DNA from: Monodelphis domestica
Lineage: Eukaryota > Chordata > Mammalia > Didelphimorphia > Didelphidae
Reading direction: 5' to 3'
Assembly: GCF_027887165.1 (NCBI RefSeq)
Contig: NC_077228.1
Span: 178,354,499 to 178,418,498 of the forward strand
Length of the DNA: 64,000 nucleotides
In this document: piece after piece, positions 47,605 through 58,385 of the stretch
How the letters are laid out: the number at the start of each line of letters is the position of its first letter
How positions within the stretch are numbered: the first letter of the stretch is position 1
The notes under the pieces: model-generated
Told to the model about the DNA's origin: nothing
Seen by the model: only the letters and a program-made list of their open reading frames with translations
Databases searched by the model: none
Program-made: the position numbers and the translations under genes

Positions 47605-47645
47605 CCTTGACTCAGCACTGTTTCTAGGGTCAGTTATTTCAGCTC
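47605..47645 (-). CDS. candidate micro-exon (41 bp)
   Basis: On the minus strand a pyrimidine-rich run ends in cctttaatag (AG at 47647-47646). It is followed by 41 bases and a near-perfect donor AAGG/GTAAGT (GT at 47604-47603). It lies 596 bp downstream of the candidate exon at 48242. It starts in phase 1 as that exon requires and stays open to the donor in phase 0, coding for about 13 residues (AEITDPRNSAESR after the split codon). Splice-site pairs this close can occur by chance, so this depends on the neighbouring exon being real. Confidence 0.35.
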
Positions 47646-48241
47646 CTATTAAAGGACATGGGGAAAGAGATTGATTGATACAGTTTCTACACTGTAAGAA
47701 GCTGGTTAAGGAACATTCCTTCATATTCCAGATGGCATTTAAAGATAAACCTGTCTCCATTCCTATAAAAGGTAAAAAAAAAATGAACCTTTCAGAAATG
47801 CTGGGTTGCTTTTAAAATACCAGAATCAACATCTCAGTTTCACAAATTAAAATTCTAATTAGAACACCTTTAAGAACACTGTTAATAGATAAAATAGATT
47901 TTAAAATAACTTAAAGAAATAATCAAAACTAAAAGAATAAACTAATTGTTTCATTTCAAAAAAACACTATCCTACATAAAATTGAGAAGGCTATTGTGAA
48001 AAATTTCCACTTTTCATAATTACTAAACCCCATCTCTTTCTTCTAGGTTTATACTAATTAAATGTGAGGAAATTCCACTATAAAAACTGGCTATAAAATA
48101 GACTAATTTCCTTTGCTGTAGTTTGGATGTACTTCCATGGATCATGATCCATCAGCACAATTCTATTCCCAAGAGTATATTTAGACCCACTGCCATTAAG
48201 GAAAAAAACAAACAACTAAAGTTTTGAAAAAGATGTCTTAC

Positions 48242-48523
48242 TTAAATAGGAAGGGTCAAGAACCACATCAGGGGAGCCATGTGGCCATTCAATAATGTTA
48301 CCTTCATTCTTCACTGTAGTCTGAAAAACTGTTAGGGTGGTTTTCAAATGACTTAGAGCAATGCTATCACTGATGACATAGAGCATATTTTCTTCTTCTG
48401 ACCTGCCCTTTAATTCATTTGAACACTGACAGATGGAGTCTATGACACTGACTTCAACATTTAGGAAGAGTCTCTGGATTTTTGTCAGTTCAGCATTTCT
48501 GGAAAAAGCTTTTTTTATAATTC
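48242..48523 (-). CDS. candidate internal coding exon (94 codons)
   Basis: The minus strand shows a long pyrimidine tract ending in ttgttcttag (AG at 48525-48524), then an open frame to one of two donors. These are TTTAA/GTAAGA (exon end 48242, 282 bp) or GAAG/GTAACA (exon end 48302, 222 bp). Both give a length divisible by three and leave phase 1, so the exon is symmetrical either way. Read in the phase inherited from the exon at 63793, the joined codon is GGA (Gly) and no stop appears. The peptide has a mixed helical look with segments such as ELTKIQRLFLNVEVSVIDS and a Cys-x-Cys pair (CQCSN). I recognise no domain or family. It lies just 3' (in minus-strand terms) of a dead hAT element, which does not overlap it. 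Confidence 0.5.
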
Positions 48524-48629
48524 CTAAGAACAAAACAAATTTAAAGAGATCAAGAAAAAAAGAAATCACCTTGTTTCTAAATCTGCAAGACCCAAGCACT
48601 TATATTTTTCCCCTTTTTACTTATAAACC

Positions 48630-48714
48630 AACTTTTTACAGAATCACAGAATTTAAGTACTGGAAGTACTTCTTAGAGGTACTTTAGACTAACTTCCACC
48701 TGAATGAAAATGGC
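48630..48714 (-). repeat. MIR3-type fragment interrupted by the hAT element
   Basis: tcacagaatttaagtactgg and taacttccacctgaatgaaa. Sequence resembling its continuation is not clear on the far side of the hAT. Confidence 0.45.
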
Positions 48715-48845
48715 CTCTAAAATAGGGGTCCCCAAACTTTTTACACAGGGGGCCATTTCACTGTCTCTCAGACTGTTGGAGGGTCAGACTATTAAAAAAA
48801 AACAACTATGAACAAATCCCTATGCACATTGCACATATCTTATTT

Positions 48846-49249
48846 ATTTTATTTTTTGAGTTTTGAACAAGAGGAACTGGTATTTATTTTTTTAAATTTT
48901 TATTTAGTTAGCCAATTTAGAACATTATTCTTTGGTTACAAGAATCATATTCTTTCCCTCCCCTTCCCCACCCCTTCTCGTAGCTGACGCACAATTCCAT
49001 TGGGTTTTACATGTGTCCTTGATTAGAACTTATTTCCATGTTGTTGATGTTTGCACTAGGATGATCATTTAGAGTCTACATCCCCAATCATATCCCCCTT
49101 GACCCATGTAATCGAGCAGTTGTTTTTCTTCTGTATTTCTACTCCCACAGATCTTCCTCTGAATATGGATAGCATCCCTTCTCATAAGTCCCTCAGAATT
49201 GTCCTGGATCATTGCATTGCCATTCATGGAGAAGTCCATTACATTCGAT
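48846..49249 (-). mobile_element. 5'-truncated L1 3' end inserted in the hAT element
   Basis: Reverse-strand sequence matches the marsupial L1 3' untranslated region seen elsewhere in this window (acatgtaaaacccaatggaa, tgattggggatgtagactct, then an A-rich tail). It is bounded by near-identical 17-bp target duplications: ttgcacatatcttattt at 48829-48845 and ttgcacacatcttattt at 49250-49266. It interrupts the 3' flank of the transposase, so it is younger than the hAT insertion. The tail has two A-rich parts separated by a short non-A segment (about 48859-48880), which may be 3'-transduced sequence. Confidence 0.82.
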
Positions 49250-49349
49250 TTGCACACATCTTATTTTAAAGTAAAAAAACAAAATGGGAACAAACACAAT
49301 ATTTAAAATAAAGTACAAATAAATTAAAATCAACAAACTGACCAGTATT

Positions 49350-51262
49350 TCAATGGGAACTATGAGCCTGCTTTTGGCTAATGAGATGGTCAATGTCTGG
49401 TTCCATATTTGTCACTGCTAGACATAACAAGTGATGCAAGTGTGCATCAGTTAGTCTAGATCTGGTTGGAGATTTCAGATGTTTCATTCTGGAAAAAGTC
49501 TGTTCACAGACATAAGTGCTACCAAAGATGTTTGCCATTTTCAGTGCATGTTTCCTGAGATTAGGATATGTCTCAGAGGGGAGAGATGCATAGAAATTAG
49601 GGAAGCTGCTTGACTTGAATGTCTTTCAGAGAGTCACAATTCTGCATGTCAGCCAATTCCATTTGGTAAATTGTATCCACCTTTTCAATTTCAATAGAAA
49701 CTGGGTTATGGAAAAGCTGTATGTCCTCTTCATGGAGATGAAGCTCTTTAAAACTGAATTGTAACTCCTTTTGCATCTTTTCCAATGAATCCACACATGT
49801 TTCTTTTGGGAATGCAATCAAGGGTTTTTCTGCTAACAGATTTTGAGTTAAGGGTAGATGGCAGAAATTTTACTACTTCACTTGTTTGATAAGGAGGCCT
49901 TATCAAAGTAAAATTTTACTTCAAATGCTTTCACATGTGATTGTATATCACAGATGAGCTTCCCTTTTCCTTGAAGTTGCACATTGAAACTGTTGAGTAG
50001 CTCTGTTACATCTGTCAGAAAGGCGAGGTGCCATTTCCATTCTGCATCATTGAGCTCTGGTACTTCTTTGTTTTTTGAAAGCATAAAAGCTGTAATCTGT
50101 GGAAGTAAGTCATAGAAATGTCTTGAAACTTTCCCTCAACTCAGTCAATGGACTTCTGTGTGGTACAGAACATCTTCATAGGCAACATTTAGCTCAAACA
50201 GAAATTCCTGAAATTGTCCATGGTTTAGTGTGTTAGCTCTAATGAAGTTAACATAAGATACCACAATTTTCATAACAGAGTTCCACTTCAGTGATTTACT
50301 ACATAGCAGCTCTTGTTAGTGGATAAGGCAGTGTATGGCTATTGGATGAGAATGGTTATATTTGTCCATCTCTTGGCTAATGCGAGCAATTACTCCTTTC
50401 TTAGACCCCACCATGCTAGGAGCACCATCAGTTGTCACACTGGCTAGTTTAGCCCAGTCCAGCTCCAAATCCTTCACAGCTGTTCCTTTGATGCTTTGCA
50501 GTGCAGCAAGCTCTTTTGTGACTTTGAAATTGTCATTTGTCCCACAAATAAAAATTAGAAGTTGTGCAGAATTATGAACATCTTCGAGTGCCAAGGAAAA
50601 ATAGGAAAGTTTTCTTGGGGAATTTTGCAAATGCTGATGCAAATTGTCTCCCATTTCTTCAATCCTTCATGTAATTGTAGATCCTGAAAGACTAACTGTA
50701 CTAAATAAGTCTGCCTTTTCTGGACACATCTCTTTGGCAACAGAAAGAAGGCACTCTTTAACAAATTCTCCCTCCATGAATGGTCTGCCAGTGCATGCTG
50801 TTAGCTTGGAAACTTGAAAACTTGCTCACAGTTATGAAATATTTAGTTGCTTCTGCTCCACAAAAGTATTTTGCTGAGTTGTCAATGTATTTTTCAGTTT
50901 TAATATTTTATCTTTTCTCACATCTTTGACCAATCTTATTTATCTTTATGTTGAGTTTGATAGTGTTGACGCAAATTGTATTCTTTGAACACAGACACTA
51001 TATTCTGTTATATCAAACACACAGCATTTTCCTTGTATTGCATGAAAAAGTAATCACAAGTCCACTGTTCTTTGAATATCCTACACTCGGAGTCAATTTT
51101 TATCTTTCTTGATGTCATTGTTTCCAAGGGATTGCAAATTGCTATTAGTAAAATACCTATATACTGGGCAGCAGTATACACAGTGTGGAATCCCCTCCCC
51201 AGATCACCACTCACCATGCTGACGTCTTCCGTTGTGCAGCCACATAATCCTTTGCGCGGCAC
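49350..51262 (-). pseudogene. hAT transposase pseudogene
   Basis: Read leftwards, fragments appear in the order expected for a hAT transposase. The N-terminal part has KIDSECRIFKEQW (about 51.1 kb). A catalytic-core stretch has TDGAPSMVGSKKG (about 50.4 kb). Then come WKWHLAFLTDVTELLNSF (about 50.0 kb) and the C-terminal hATC dimerisation region with FGSTYVCEQTFSRMK and RSRLTDAHLH (about 49.5 kb). The pieces lie in different frames and are split by stops and frameshifts (for example after 51008 and between 50316 and 50084), so no full protein can be made. The typical family length is about 550-650 residues. Strand and order agree with the terminal repeats. Confidence 0.85.
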
Positions 51263-51569
51263 CTCATTCTTGTTCAGTTACTCTCAGAACAAGGTTCCAT
51301 GCAAAGTATTATGTCACCAGAAGTAGTACTGTATATGAGTGACACTGAACTTTGCAGTATCGCCACATACAGTACTCTCACTGACCACTAATGAAAGAGG
51401 TGCCCCTTCCGGAAGTTCAGTAGGGGTTGGATAAATGATGTCAGGGGGCCACATGTGGCCCGTGGGCCATAGTTTGGGGACCCCTGCTCTAACACATAGC
51501 TCACCCAGGATCATTTCCTTGAAGATTTCATGTGAAGAAGAATTCATGACCTTAAATTGTGGATAGCCT

Positions 51570-52270
51570 TAATCATTTGAAAGTTTCCCCTTATATCAAG
51601 CCTATGCCTGACACTTTACATTACTCAGTGCCTTAGTTCTATTCTTTGGGACCAAACAGAAAAACTGAATCTTCTACATGACAGTCCTTCAAAAATCTGA
51701 GGACAGTTATCATGTCCCTCTTAATCCTTCTTAGGACAAAATACCCAAGTCCTCTCAACTGAGCTTCAGATGGTATAGGTTCCAAGTCCGTCACCATACT
51801 TGTTGCCTGCCTCTGGGCTACACTCCAACTAATCAGTGATTTTCCTAAAATTTAAAACCTGAACATGGTAAATACTACAGATGTGATTTTTGAGGAGGAC
51901 AAAATACAGGGGACCTAGCCATCATTTCTTTACTCCTAGAAGCCTCTTGGAATGAGCTCCAATTGCAGTAGTTTTCTTGGCTACAATTTCAAATGCTGAC
52001 TCCTATGAAGCTTGAAGTCTACAAAAACTCCTAAAATTTTTTCAGATAAGTTGCCATATAATTGTGTCCTCCATTCTGTTCTTCTGAAGTTGAATTTCTG
52101 AATAATTTGATCTTAATTAATCCAGGCCCATGTTCTGTTATGTCAAGGTCTTTTTTTATATCTTCTCACCCATTATGTTGGCTATCCTTCCCATCTCTGT
52201 GTTATTTGAAAAATTGATAATCATATTATTCATGTTTTCATCCAAGTTTTTAATTAAAATGTTTTATGCT
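51570..52270 (-). repeat. old L3/CR1-like relic (tentative)
   Basis: Long pattern known from amniote genomes: ttgtgaagtctacaaaaact-like, gatttttgaggaggacaaaa, gttggctatccttcccatct, attcatgttttcatccaagt. No coding frame remains. Family and strand are tentative. Confidence 0.5.
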
Positions 52271-52299
52271 TCAGTACTATAACCATGTGCTATAGATAA

Positions 52300-52770
52300 T
52301 AGAAGAAATGCCAATAAGTAACTCACATGGATTTTGGCTTTCAGGTCTCATCATGTCACAATTGCTATTCCCACTACCCCTGGCTTCTTCATTCAGTGAA
52401 TTCTAGTGGTTCCCTATAGCCCCCAGAATAAAATGTAAAATCCTTTGGTTGGCTTTTAAAGCCAACCATGCCCTGGTCCCTTTGGACCTTTCCAGGACTC
52501 TTATACCTTATTTCCCCCTTCACACATTCTGCCATGGAGTGACATTGGCCTCCTTGCTGTGCCTCTTGGTTGCATTTTCAGAGACTGTCCCGCAGGCCTG
52601 GAATACTCTCTCTACTTGTCACTATCTGCTGGCCTTCTTCAAGTTCCAGTTATAATTCTGTCTTCTATAAGTTGGAAGTTTTTCTCAATCTCCCTTAAGC
52701 TAGTGCCTTCTCATTGAGAGCAAGGACTGTCTTTTTCTTTGTATCCCTAGTCATCCAATTTCTCTGTATC
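52300..52770 (+). repeat. L2 3' end
   Basis: gaataaaatgtaaaatcctt, ccaaccatgccctggtccct, ttgcattttcagagactgtc, gcaggcctggaatactctct follow the L2 3' consensus. The 68-codon frame here is part of the L2. Confidence 0.88.
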
Positions 52771-54569
52771 CTGGTTTCTTCACATATAAAATAGTACCTA
52801 ACATTAGTCCAAGTGGTAAATTTGGAGTCCTTAGATATTACAATAATTGGAGGAAGGCCACACAGGGAATTGGGTTGACCTTTTACGATTTATGAGGAAA
52901 GATGGAGGAGAATCATAGAGAATGAGAAGGTATAAAGGAGTTGCAATTTGTGCATTTGGAGTATCTACACTATGCAAGCTTCATCTCTAGAGGATTGGCC
53001 ATTAGACCAGTAGTTCCCGAGGCAACTCTATCAAGGCACAGAAGCATTTTAATCTATATGGGAGGTGTATCCAAATGGAAAAAATCACAAATTACTAAAA
53101 TAACTCAGACCATGCAAAGCTAACTAGAAGTAACCCAACAGAGTCTCTGATGACAAATTATTTTTCTCTAGTTTTGGAACTTAACATAACAGAATAGTCT
53201 TATTATAACTATTTGTAGAAATATAACTCAAACATGTTGACTTATTTCATGGGGGTGGGGGGGCGGTAATTACTTTGCCTTACACCTTGATGTAAATAAG
53301 CAGAACAGTCTTTCCTGAGATTCTTTTCTGTGAAGGAGGTATGGACTTGTGCCACATAATGAACTTGGCCCAAGGTTAAATTCATGATGATAAGACCCTG
53401 TCACTATTGGTAACATTTACCTTCAAGGGTCTTAGATGAGTGAAAGGTTGAGCTATCTGCCACCAATCCAAGAAAAAATCAGTAGTACTAAGGGCTGTTA
53501 ATAGACTTCATTATTTTATATATTCAAAGCCATGACTCCAAATCTAGTTCTCTTTCCACTCTTCCACCCATGAAAGCAATGTAGGATTGCAAACATTCTC
53601 TTCTCTGTACCCTTGGAAAGACAGTAGTACAATTCCGCTTGAGAGATGGCAGCTTTGATGAGGGAGGTCATGTGTTTCAAATGGTGGGATGAGAGAATTT
53701 CATCCTCCTAGATAAAAAAGGGAGGAAGGCTTTTCCTGGGTGGCGCTAGGATCCAGCCTCTTATATAAACATCATTCCTGGAAAATGCCAGCTTCTTGGA
53801 GAGAGAAACAAATCTGTCTAGTACTCCTACTATTCCCTCCAATACCCAGAAGCTAGATTAAATGAAGCAAGAGATTAAAGTCACAATGTGGAGGAAAAAA
53901 AGACTAGGGCTCTGCCCTCAACTCATCATATTTCAGGAACACTAATAGGATGGGAAAGGCTGTTGCTTCTCAAGTAACCAATCACAAAGTTGATTTTTCT
54001 ACTGGGGAAGGCCAAATCCTCAGAATAGTATGATAAGACTAGCAACTTGCATAAGACTCTAGAATGAGAAAAACACCAGAATATTGGAGGGGTACCCCTC
54101 TAGGTACTCCAAATGTCTTTTTTTTCTCAAGGATAAAAACCATGAGGTAATACGATGAGTATGGAATATCATAGGCCCCGAGGAAAAGTGCAACACACTA
54201 GAGAGGAAGGATAGCATTGATTATTTAAGTTCTACTTTGAGTTCTTTACGTATTTTCTGCATATTCTGTGTCATGGAAGAAAGAAAGACTATTATCTTGA
54301 GTGTGGGCATGGGAGCTGGAGCCAAATTTAAAGGCAACTCTGAGTGGAGGTTAAAAGAAGTCAAAGAAAGAATGATTTTTTAGAAAGCCTCCAAGATTGA
54401 ACCAGATCCACCTAAGACCTCAATTTAGGGCACCCAACCATGTGTTATTTCAAATGTAGTCTCTCAAGTTCCCCTTCCCCCCTTTCATTCCATTAGAGTA
54501 AATGGAGGCTCAGAGTATGCCGAGAAACAAGATGAATTTGACAATATTAAAGTATATTAAAACAAGTGA
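52771..54569. other. unassigned sequence, no gene seen
   Basis: About 1.8 kb without a confident repeat. A short G run (53250-53265) and a TATA-like tcttatataaacat at 53760 are noted without further support. Confidence 0.45.
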
Positions 54570-54765
54570 TGCAGTATAGTGGAACGGGCTCTGGATTGGG
54601 GCAAAAGCTCTGGATTTGGTTCCCAGTTTTGTAACTAAGTAGCTGTATAACCCAAGGTAACACACTTCACCTTACTAGGCCAGTTTCTTCATCAGTAAAA
54701 TGAAAAATTGGATTGGATGAGGATTTCTAAGGTCCTCTGCAGTTCCAGAGCTCAAAGGATTATTT
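54570..54765 (+). repeat. MIR3-type SINE
   Basis: atagtggaacgggctctgga, agctgtataacccaaggtaa, cagtaaaatgaaaaattgga, taaggtcctctgcagttcca. Confidence 0.82.
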
Positions 54766-54824
54766 TAACAAGAATGAATATGCCAAAACAGCATCGGAAT
54801 ACCAGTTATTATTATTTTAGTAGT

Positions 54825-54955
54825 AGTGTAATGGAAAGAGCATGAAGTCACTTGTCAGGAGAACTTGGTTCTGGTTCTAGCTCTGTCACTAATTAGCAAT
54901 TTTATCTTAGGAAAACCATAATACTTTGCACATAGTAGGAACTTAACAATGTTGA
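54825..54955 (+). repeat. MIR
   Basis: gtaatggaaagagcatgaag, ctagctctgtcactaattag, tttgcacatagtaggaactt. Confidence 0.75.
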
Positions 54956-55089
54956 ATTTGAATTGTTTAACTTATTTGTGTCCTAGAAAGAGACCTTTCC
55001 TCTTATCAGTTCCAATTTCAACTCACTTTGATGACATTTATATTTCAATTTCAGGCATGCTTAAAGATGTTTTAATATCAGAACAATTA

Positions 55090-55940
55090 ATGGATTCTTA
55101 AAATCTCCCCCACCTTTCTTTAGATCTTGCTACTGCTCCCCCTTAAGCTATGGTCCTATCATTCTCCAACCCCTCCCCTATCATGCTTCTTGAAAGAACA
55201 GTTTACTTTAACTGCCTTCATTTCCTCCTCATCTACGTACTCCTTAATGTCCCACAACTTTACTTCCATCAACATGACTCTACTGAAATTGCTTTTATCA
55301 ATAGTCAAATCCAAGGATTTTTCCTGTTTTCCTTCTATGGACTCTGTTATTCCACTGCATATATTCTTCCAGCCCTTTTCCCTTGGCTTCTGTGGCAGCA
55401 TCTTCCTATGGGTGTCCTCATCCCTTCTGGTTATTCTTCTTCCTCTTAGGTCTTAGATAGGGGTAAACCTACACATTCCATTCTACATAGGCCTCCTGAT
55501 TTCTTGCCTGTTTTTAATCACTCTTCAGTCACCAACTCATGCTACTCTCTCCGCCTTTCCTTCATACTAGTTATCTGTGTGCGACGTCTCTCCAAACTAG
55601 ACTGAAAACTTCTTTGTATGTTGCCAGTGATTTTTCCTAAGTGTGAATCCAAGCATATCACTCTCTTACTCAATAAACTCCAGTGGCCTGAATCAAATGT
55701 CTCTAGGATAAAATATAAATTCCTCTGTTTGGCTTTTATAGCCTTTCACACAACCTGGCCCCATTCCAGCCTCATTATAGATTTCTCCTTTTCCTGCAGT
55801 CTATGCTCCAGACAAATGGGCATTTTCTCATTTCCTCACACACTCCCTCCTCACCTTTGCCACATAGTATCTCTTATTTCCATCAGAATTTAGCTCAAGC
55901 ACCACCTTCTATGCAAAGCCTTTCCTGATAAATGAAAAAA
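55090..55940 (+). repeat. L2 LINE, late ORF2 to 3' end
   Basis: About 850 bp in sense. tcttgaaagaacagtttact and ctctactgaaattgctttta match the L2 RT region before the catalytic core. tcaataaactccagtggcct and gcctttcacacaacctggcc match the 3' end. Open frames of 90-109 codons here are L2-derived and broken. Confidence 0.85.
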
Positions 55941-55944
55941 GAAT

Positions 55945-56040
55945 AATTAAGCACTCAACACTGTGCTTAGTGCTAGGAGATACCCAGGCAGAGCAAAACT
56001 GTTCCTGCTCACATACCAATAGGGGGAGGCCACACATATA
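55945..56040 (+). repeat. family C head fragment
   Basis: actgtgcttagtgctaggag and atacccaggcagagcaaaac in head order. Confidence 0.45.
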
Positions 56041-57189
56041 GGGGGCTTAGCTGCAAGTGGGATAGAAAGACCTTTAGGGTTCAATGGCAAAGCAGATGGT
56101 AATGTGTGCCCTTTAATGTCTCATTTCCATAAATAAAACTGTATCTCTTAGTGACATAGAACCATCTGATGGTGCCAAGTACTTGGGCAGAGAGAACATT
56201 CTTGTGTCCAATAGCTGTGGTTGTGGAGGCTGAATCACAGCCCCTGCAACTACCCAGTCTCATTCCTCCCCCAACTGCTGGCAACCCCCCTTCCTAACTA
56301 CCTTTTAAAAAATTACCTTGCCTTTATTTTTATCTGTTTTGTATATGCTTATATGTGCGCATGTCTCCTCTGCCAAGCTCCTTGAAAGCTGGGGTCATTT
56401 GATGTTTTTGTCTCTGTACACCTAATACTTAGGCTCAAGAAGGAAAGCAGGCCCTGAATATATTTTGGAAACCAAAATATAAATGTTAGTCCGAACAAGC
56501 TTTTGCACAGATCCTACCTTTCACTTTGGGTAATAATTCTGCTCCACAAGCAATACAGCAAAGTCCTGACTTGCAAGGCTGGTTACTTGTGTCCTTTTAC
56601 AATAGACAAGAGTAATATGTTAACTTCAGAAGTGATGTTTTGCATCTAAATATATAGAACATAACACTAATGAAAAAAATAAGCCCAATGGAAGTAATAT
56701 TCTAACCAAAATTAATATTAAATTTAAAGGGTTCATCCTGCAGGAGACAGATATAAATTTGAATCCATTTTCAGTGTAGGGGATCTTAACTTGCTATCTA
56801 TGAAACTTTAAACATATTTTGATAAGTCTATTTTGACATAAATGATTTTCCTACTCTTATATGCTTTATCTTATGTGTTTAAAAACATTATTCTCATAAA
56901 TATAGATTTCATCAGTCGGACAGAGGTTCATGACACAGAGACACTTATACCCCACCCTGATTTTAAGGCTTTTAAAGTTCATAGTGATTTAAAAATACTA
57001 ATTGCTTCTGCAAGGAAGGGACAAGCAGCTATCTTGGATTTATGTAAATTGCAGGCTAGTTGTACAATTTAGTACTTTATGAAGGAAGGTCTAAGAGTTT
57101 AACTGCAGAATGTGGGCTTGGAATACTAAGTGGTATGACTGAATAGTAATGATATGGATTTCTAGAAATCCATCTTGTTACATTATCAT
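56041..57189. other. unassigned sequence with an L2 trace at 56370-56430
   Basis: ctccttgaaagctggggtca is L2-like. The 67-codon minus-strand frame at 56081-56284 is unsupported. Confidence 0.45.
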
Positions 57190-57385
57190 CACAATGAGCT
57201 GGTCTCAGAGCTAAGAAGATCTAGGTTCAAGTTCTGCTTCTGACCTACATAGTCTGGCTGTGTGACTTTGGGCAAATCCCTTAGCTTCTCAGGGTCTTGA
57301 GGCAATTAAATTGCAAAGAAGGTAGTTGGGTACATAGAATTCTCTTTTCTAATGAAATCAGAAAGGCAGTCCCTATCTTTATAAA
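57190..57385 (+). repeat. CORE-SINE subtype as at 7870
   Basis: tctaggttcaagttctgctt, ctgtgtgactttgggcaaat, cttctcagggtcttgaggca, tctaatgaaatcagaaaggc. Confidence 0.8.
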
Positions 57386-57401
57386 AGGGAAAAAGGAGAC
57401 A

Positions 57402-57605
57402 GGGGCAGCAAGGTAGCACATTGGATAGAGAGCCAGGCCTGGAATTGGGAGGACCTGGGTTCAAATATGACCTCAGATACTTCTTAACTGTAGAACCCTG
57501 GGCAAGTCACTTAACCTGTTGCTTAGCCCTTACCAAACCTTTTCTGCCTTGGAATCGATACTCAGTATCAGTTCTAAGACAAGATAAGGGTTTTTGTTAG
57601 TTTTT
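57402..57605 (+). repeat. CORE-SINE (WALLSI-like)
   Basis: ggggcagcaaggtagcacat, gacctgggttcaaatatgac, ctgggcaagtcacttaacct, ttggaatcgatactcagtat, poly-T/A end. Confidence 0.93.
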
Positions 57606-57687
57606 TTTAAAAGGAAACCACAGAAATAAAATTGGCACAGGAATTGGACTTCTGATGTCAATGTTAGAGAGAATTCCCTCTCATGTA

Positions 57688-57860
57688 GCAGAAAGAGCAA
57701 AAGACATGACATCAGGAGATCTCTATCCAAGCTCTGCTACTGGTGAACTGTGGTGGCTTTTGGCAAATCATACTTTCCTCTCTGACTATCAGCTTCTGAA
57801 TGGGAATAAGTGCCTTTTCTACCTCACAAAGTTATATTAAAGATTATATGAAGTGTTTTT
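57688..57860 (+). repeat. MIR
   Basis: agcagaaagagcaaaagaca, tggcttttggcaaatcatac, ttctacctcacaaagttata. Confidence 0.75.
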
Positions 57861-58020
57861 TTAACTGTATAGTGATACATAAGTATAAGCTACTACAAAA
57901 CATATCATATGTGTATAAAATGTAAATATATATAACACATAATGGATGTTTATGTATGAAGTAGGCATATAAAATATTTAAAAAATCTTAAGTATATAAA
58001 TATAAAATATAAATAGTATG

Positions 58021-58355
58021 TGGTCGCCAACTGTTAAGATTAAATTTAGTTTTCTCTGCTAAAGGTATTATATTTTTAGAGGTTTATTAAAGATTAAGAA
58101 ATAAAGAAAATACTAATATAGAAGCATGTGGCTAGGAGGGCTGAAAGGTCATTCGATTTCACTCACTACTTCTTGGGAGACTCGGTGTCCTTGGAAGCCG
58201 AAGCAGGAAGAGAGCGAGTAGACGGCAGAGTCAGTTTAAATAACCCTCTCTGCTCGTGGCCCAGGTGAGGACCTCACCCAGGATTATGGGGAACTCTGGG
58301 AGGTATCAAGGACTCCTGGGAATTGAAGTCCGGAGTTCAAATCTCCATTTTTACA
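58021..58355 (-). mobile_element. solo LTR of an endogenous retrovirus
   Basis: On the minus strand this 335-bp block starts TGTAAAAATGG and ends GTTGGCGACCA, the TG...CA form of a retroviral LTR. It contains a TATA-like TTATTTAAAC and a downstream AATAAA polyadenylation signal in the right order. Flanks gtatg and ttatg could be a 5-bp target duplication with one mismatch. No gag, pol or env sequence or primer-binding site lies next to it, so it is a solo LTR left by recombination. It keeps about eight CpGs in a CpG-poor region, which suggests a fairly recent insertion. The exact ERV class is not determined. Confidence 0.72.
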
Positions 58356-58385
58356 TTATGTGCAAAAGTAATAATAGTAACTAAG

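Larger units (their letters stand above)
48723..51486 (-). mobile_element. hAT (Charlie-like) DNA transposon, complete ends, dead transposase
   Basis: Both ends carry the same 16-base terminal inverted repeat (left taggggtccccaaact, right, read inward, caggggtccccaaact). They are flanked by 8-bp target duplications, ctctaaaa at 48715-48722 and ctctaaca at 51487-51494, which fit the hAT target preference nTCTAnAn. The element is 2764 bp, of which about 400 bp is a later L1 insertion. The interior, read on the minus strand, holds the remains of a transposase of the Charlie kind related to the transposon-derived part of GTF2IRD2/ZBED-type proteins. Excision-repair of the element is no longer expected because the coding part is broken. 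Confidence 0.88.

Noticed and set aside
53690-53830. TATA-like tcttatataaacat with a moderately GC-rich upstream part, considered as a promoter or LTR
   Set aside because: No matching ends, polyadenylation signal or downstream open frame found.
55127-55893. Open frames of 91-109 codons on the plus strand
   Set aside because: Derived from an L2 LINE (RT-region and 3' end motifs), broken by stops.
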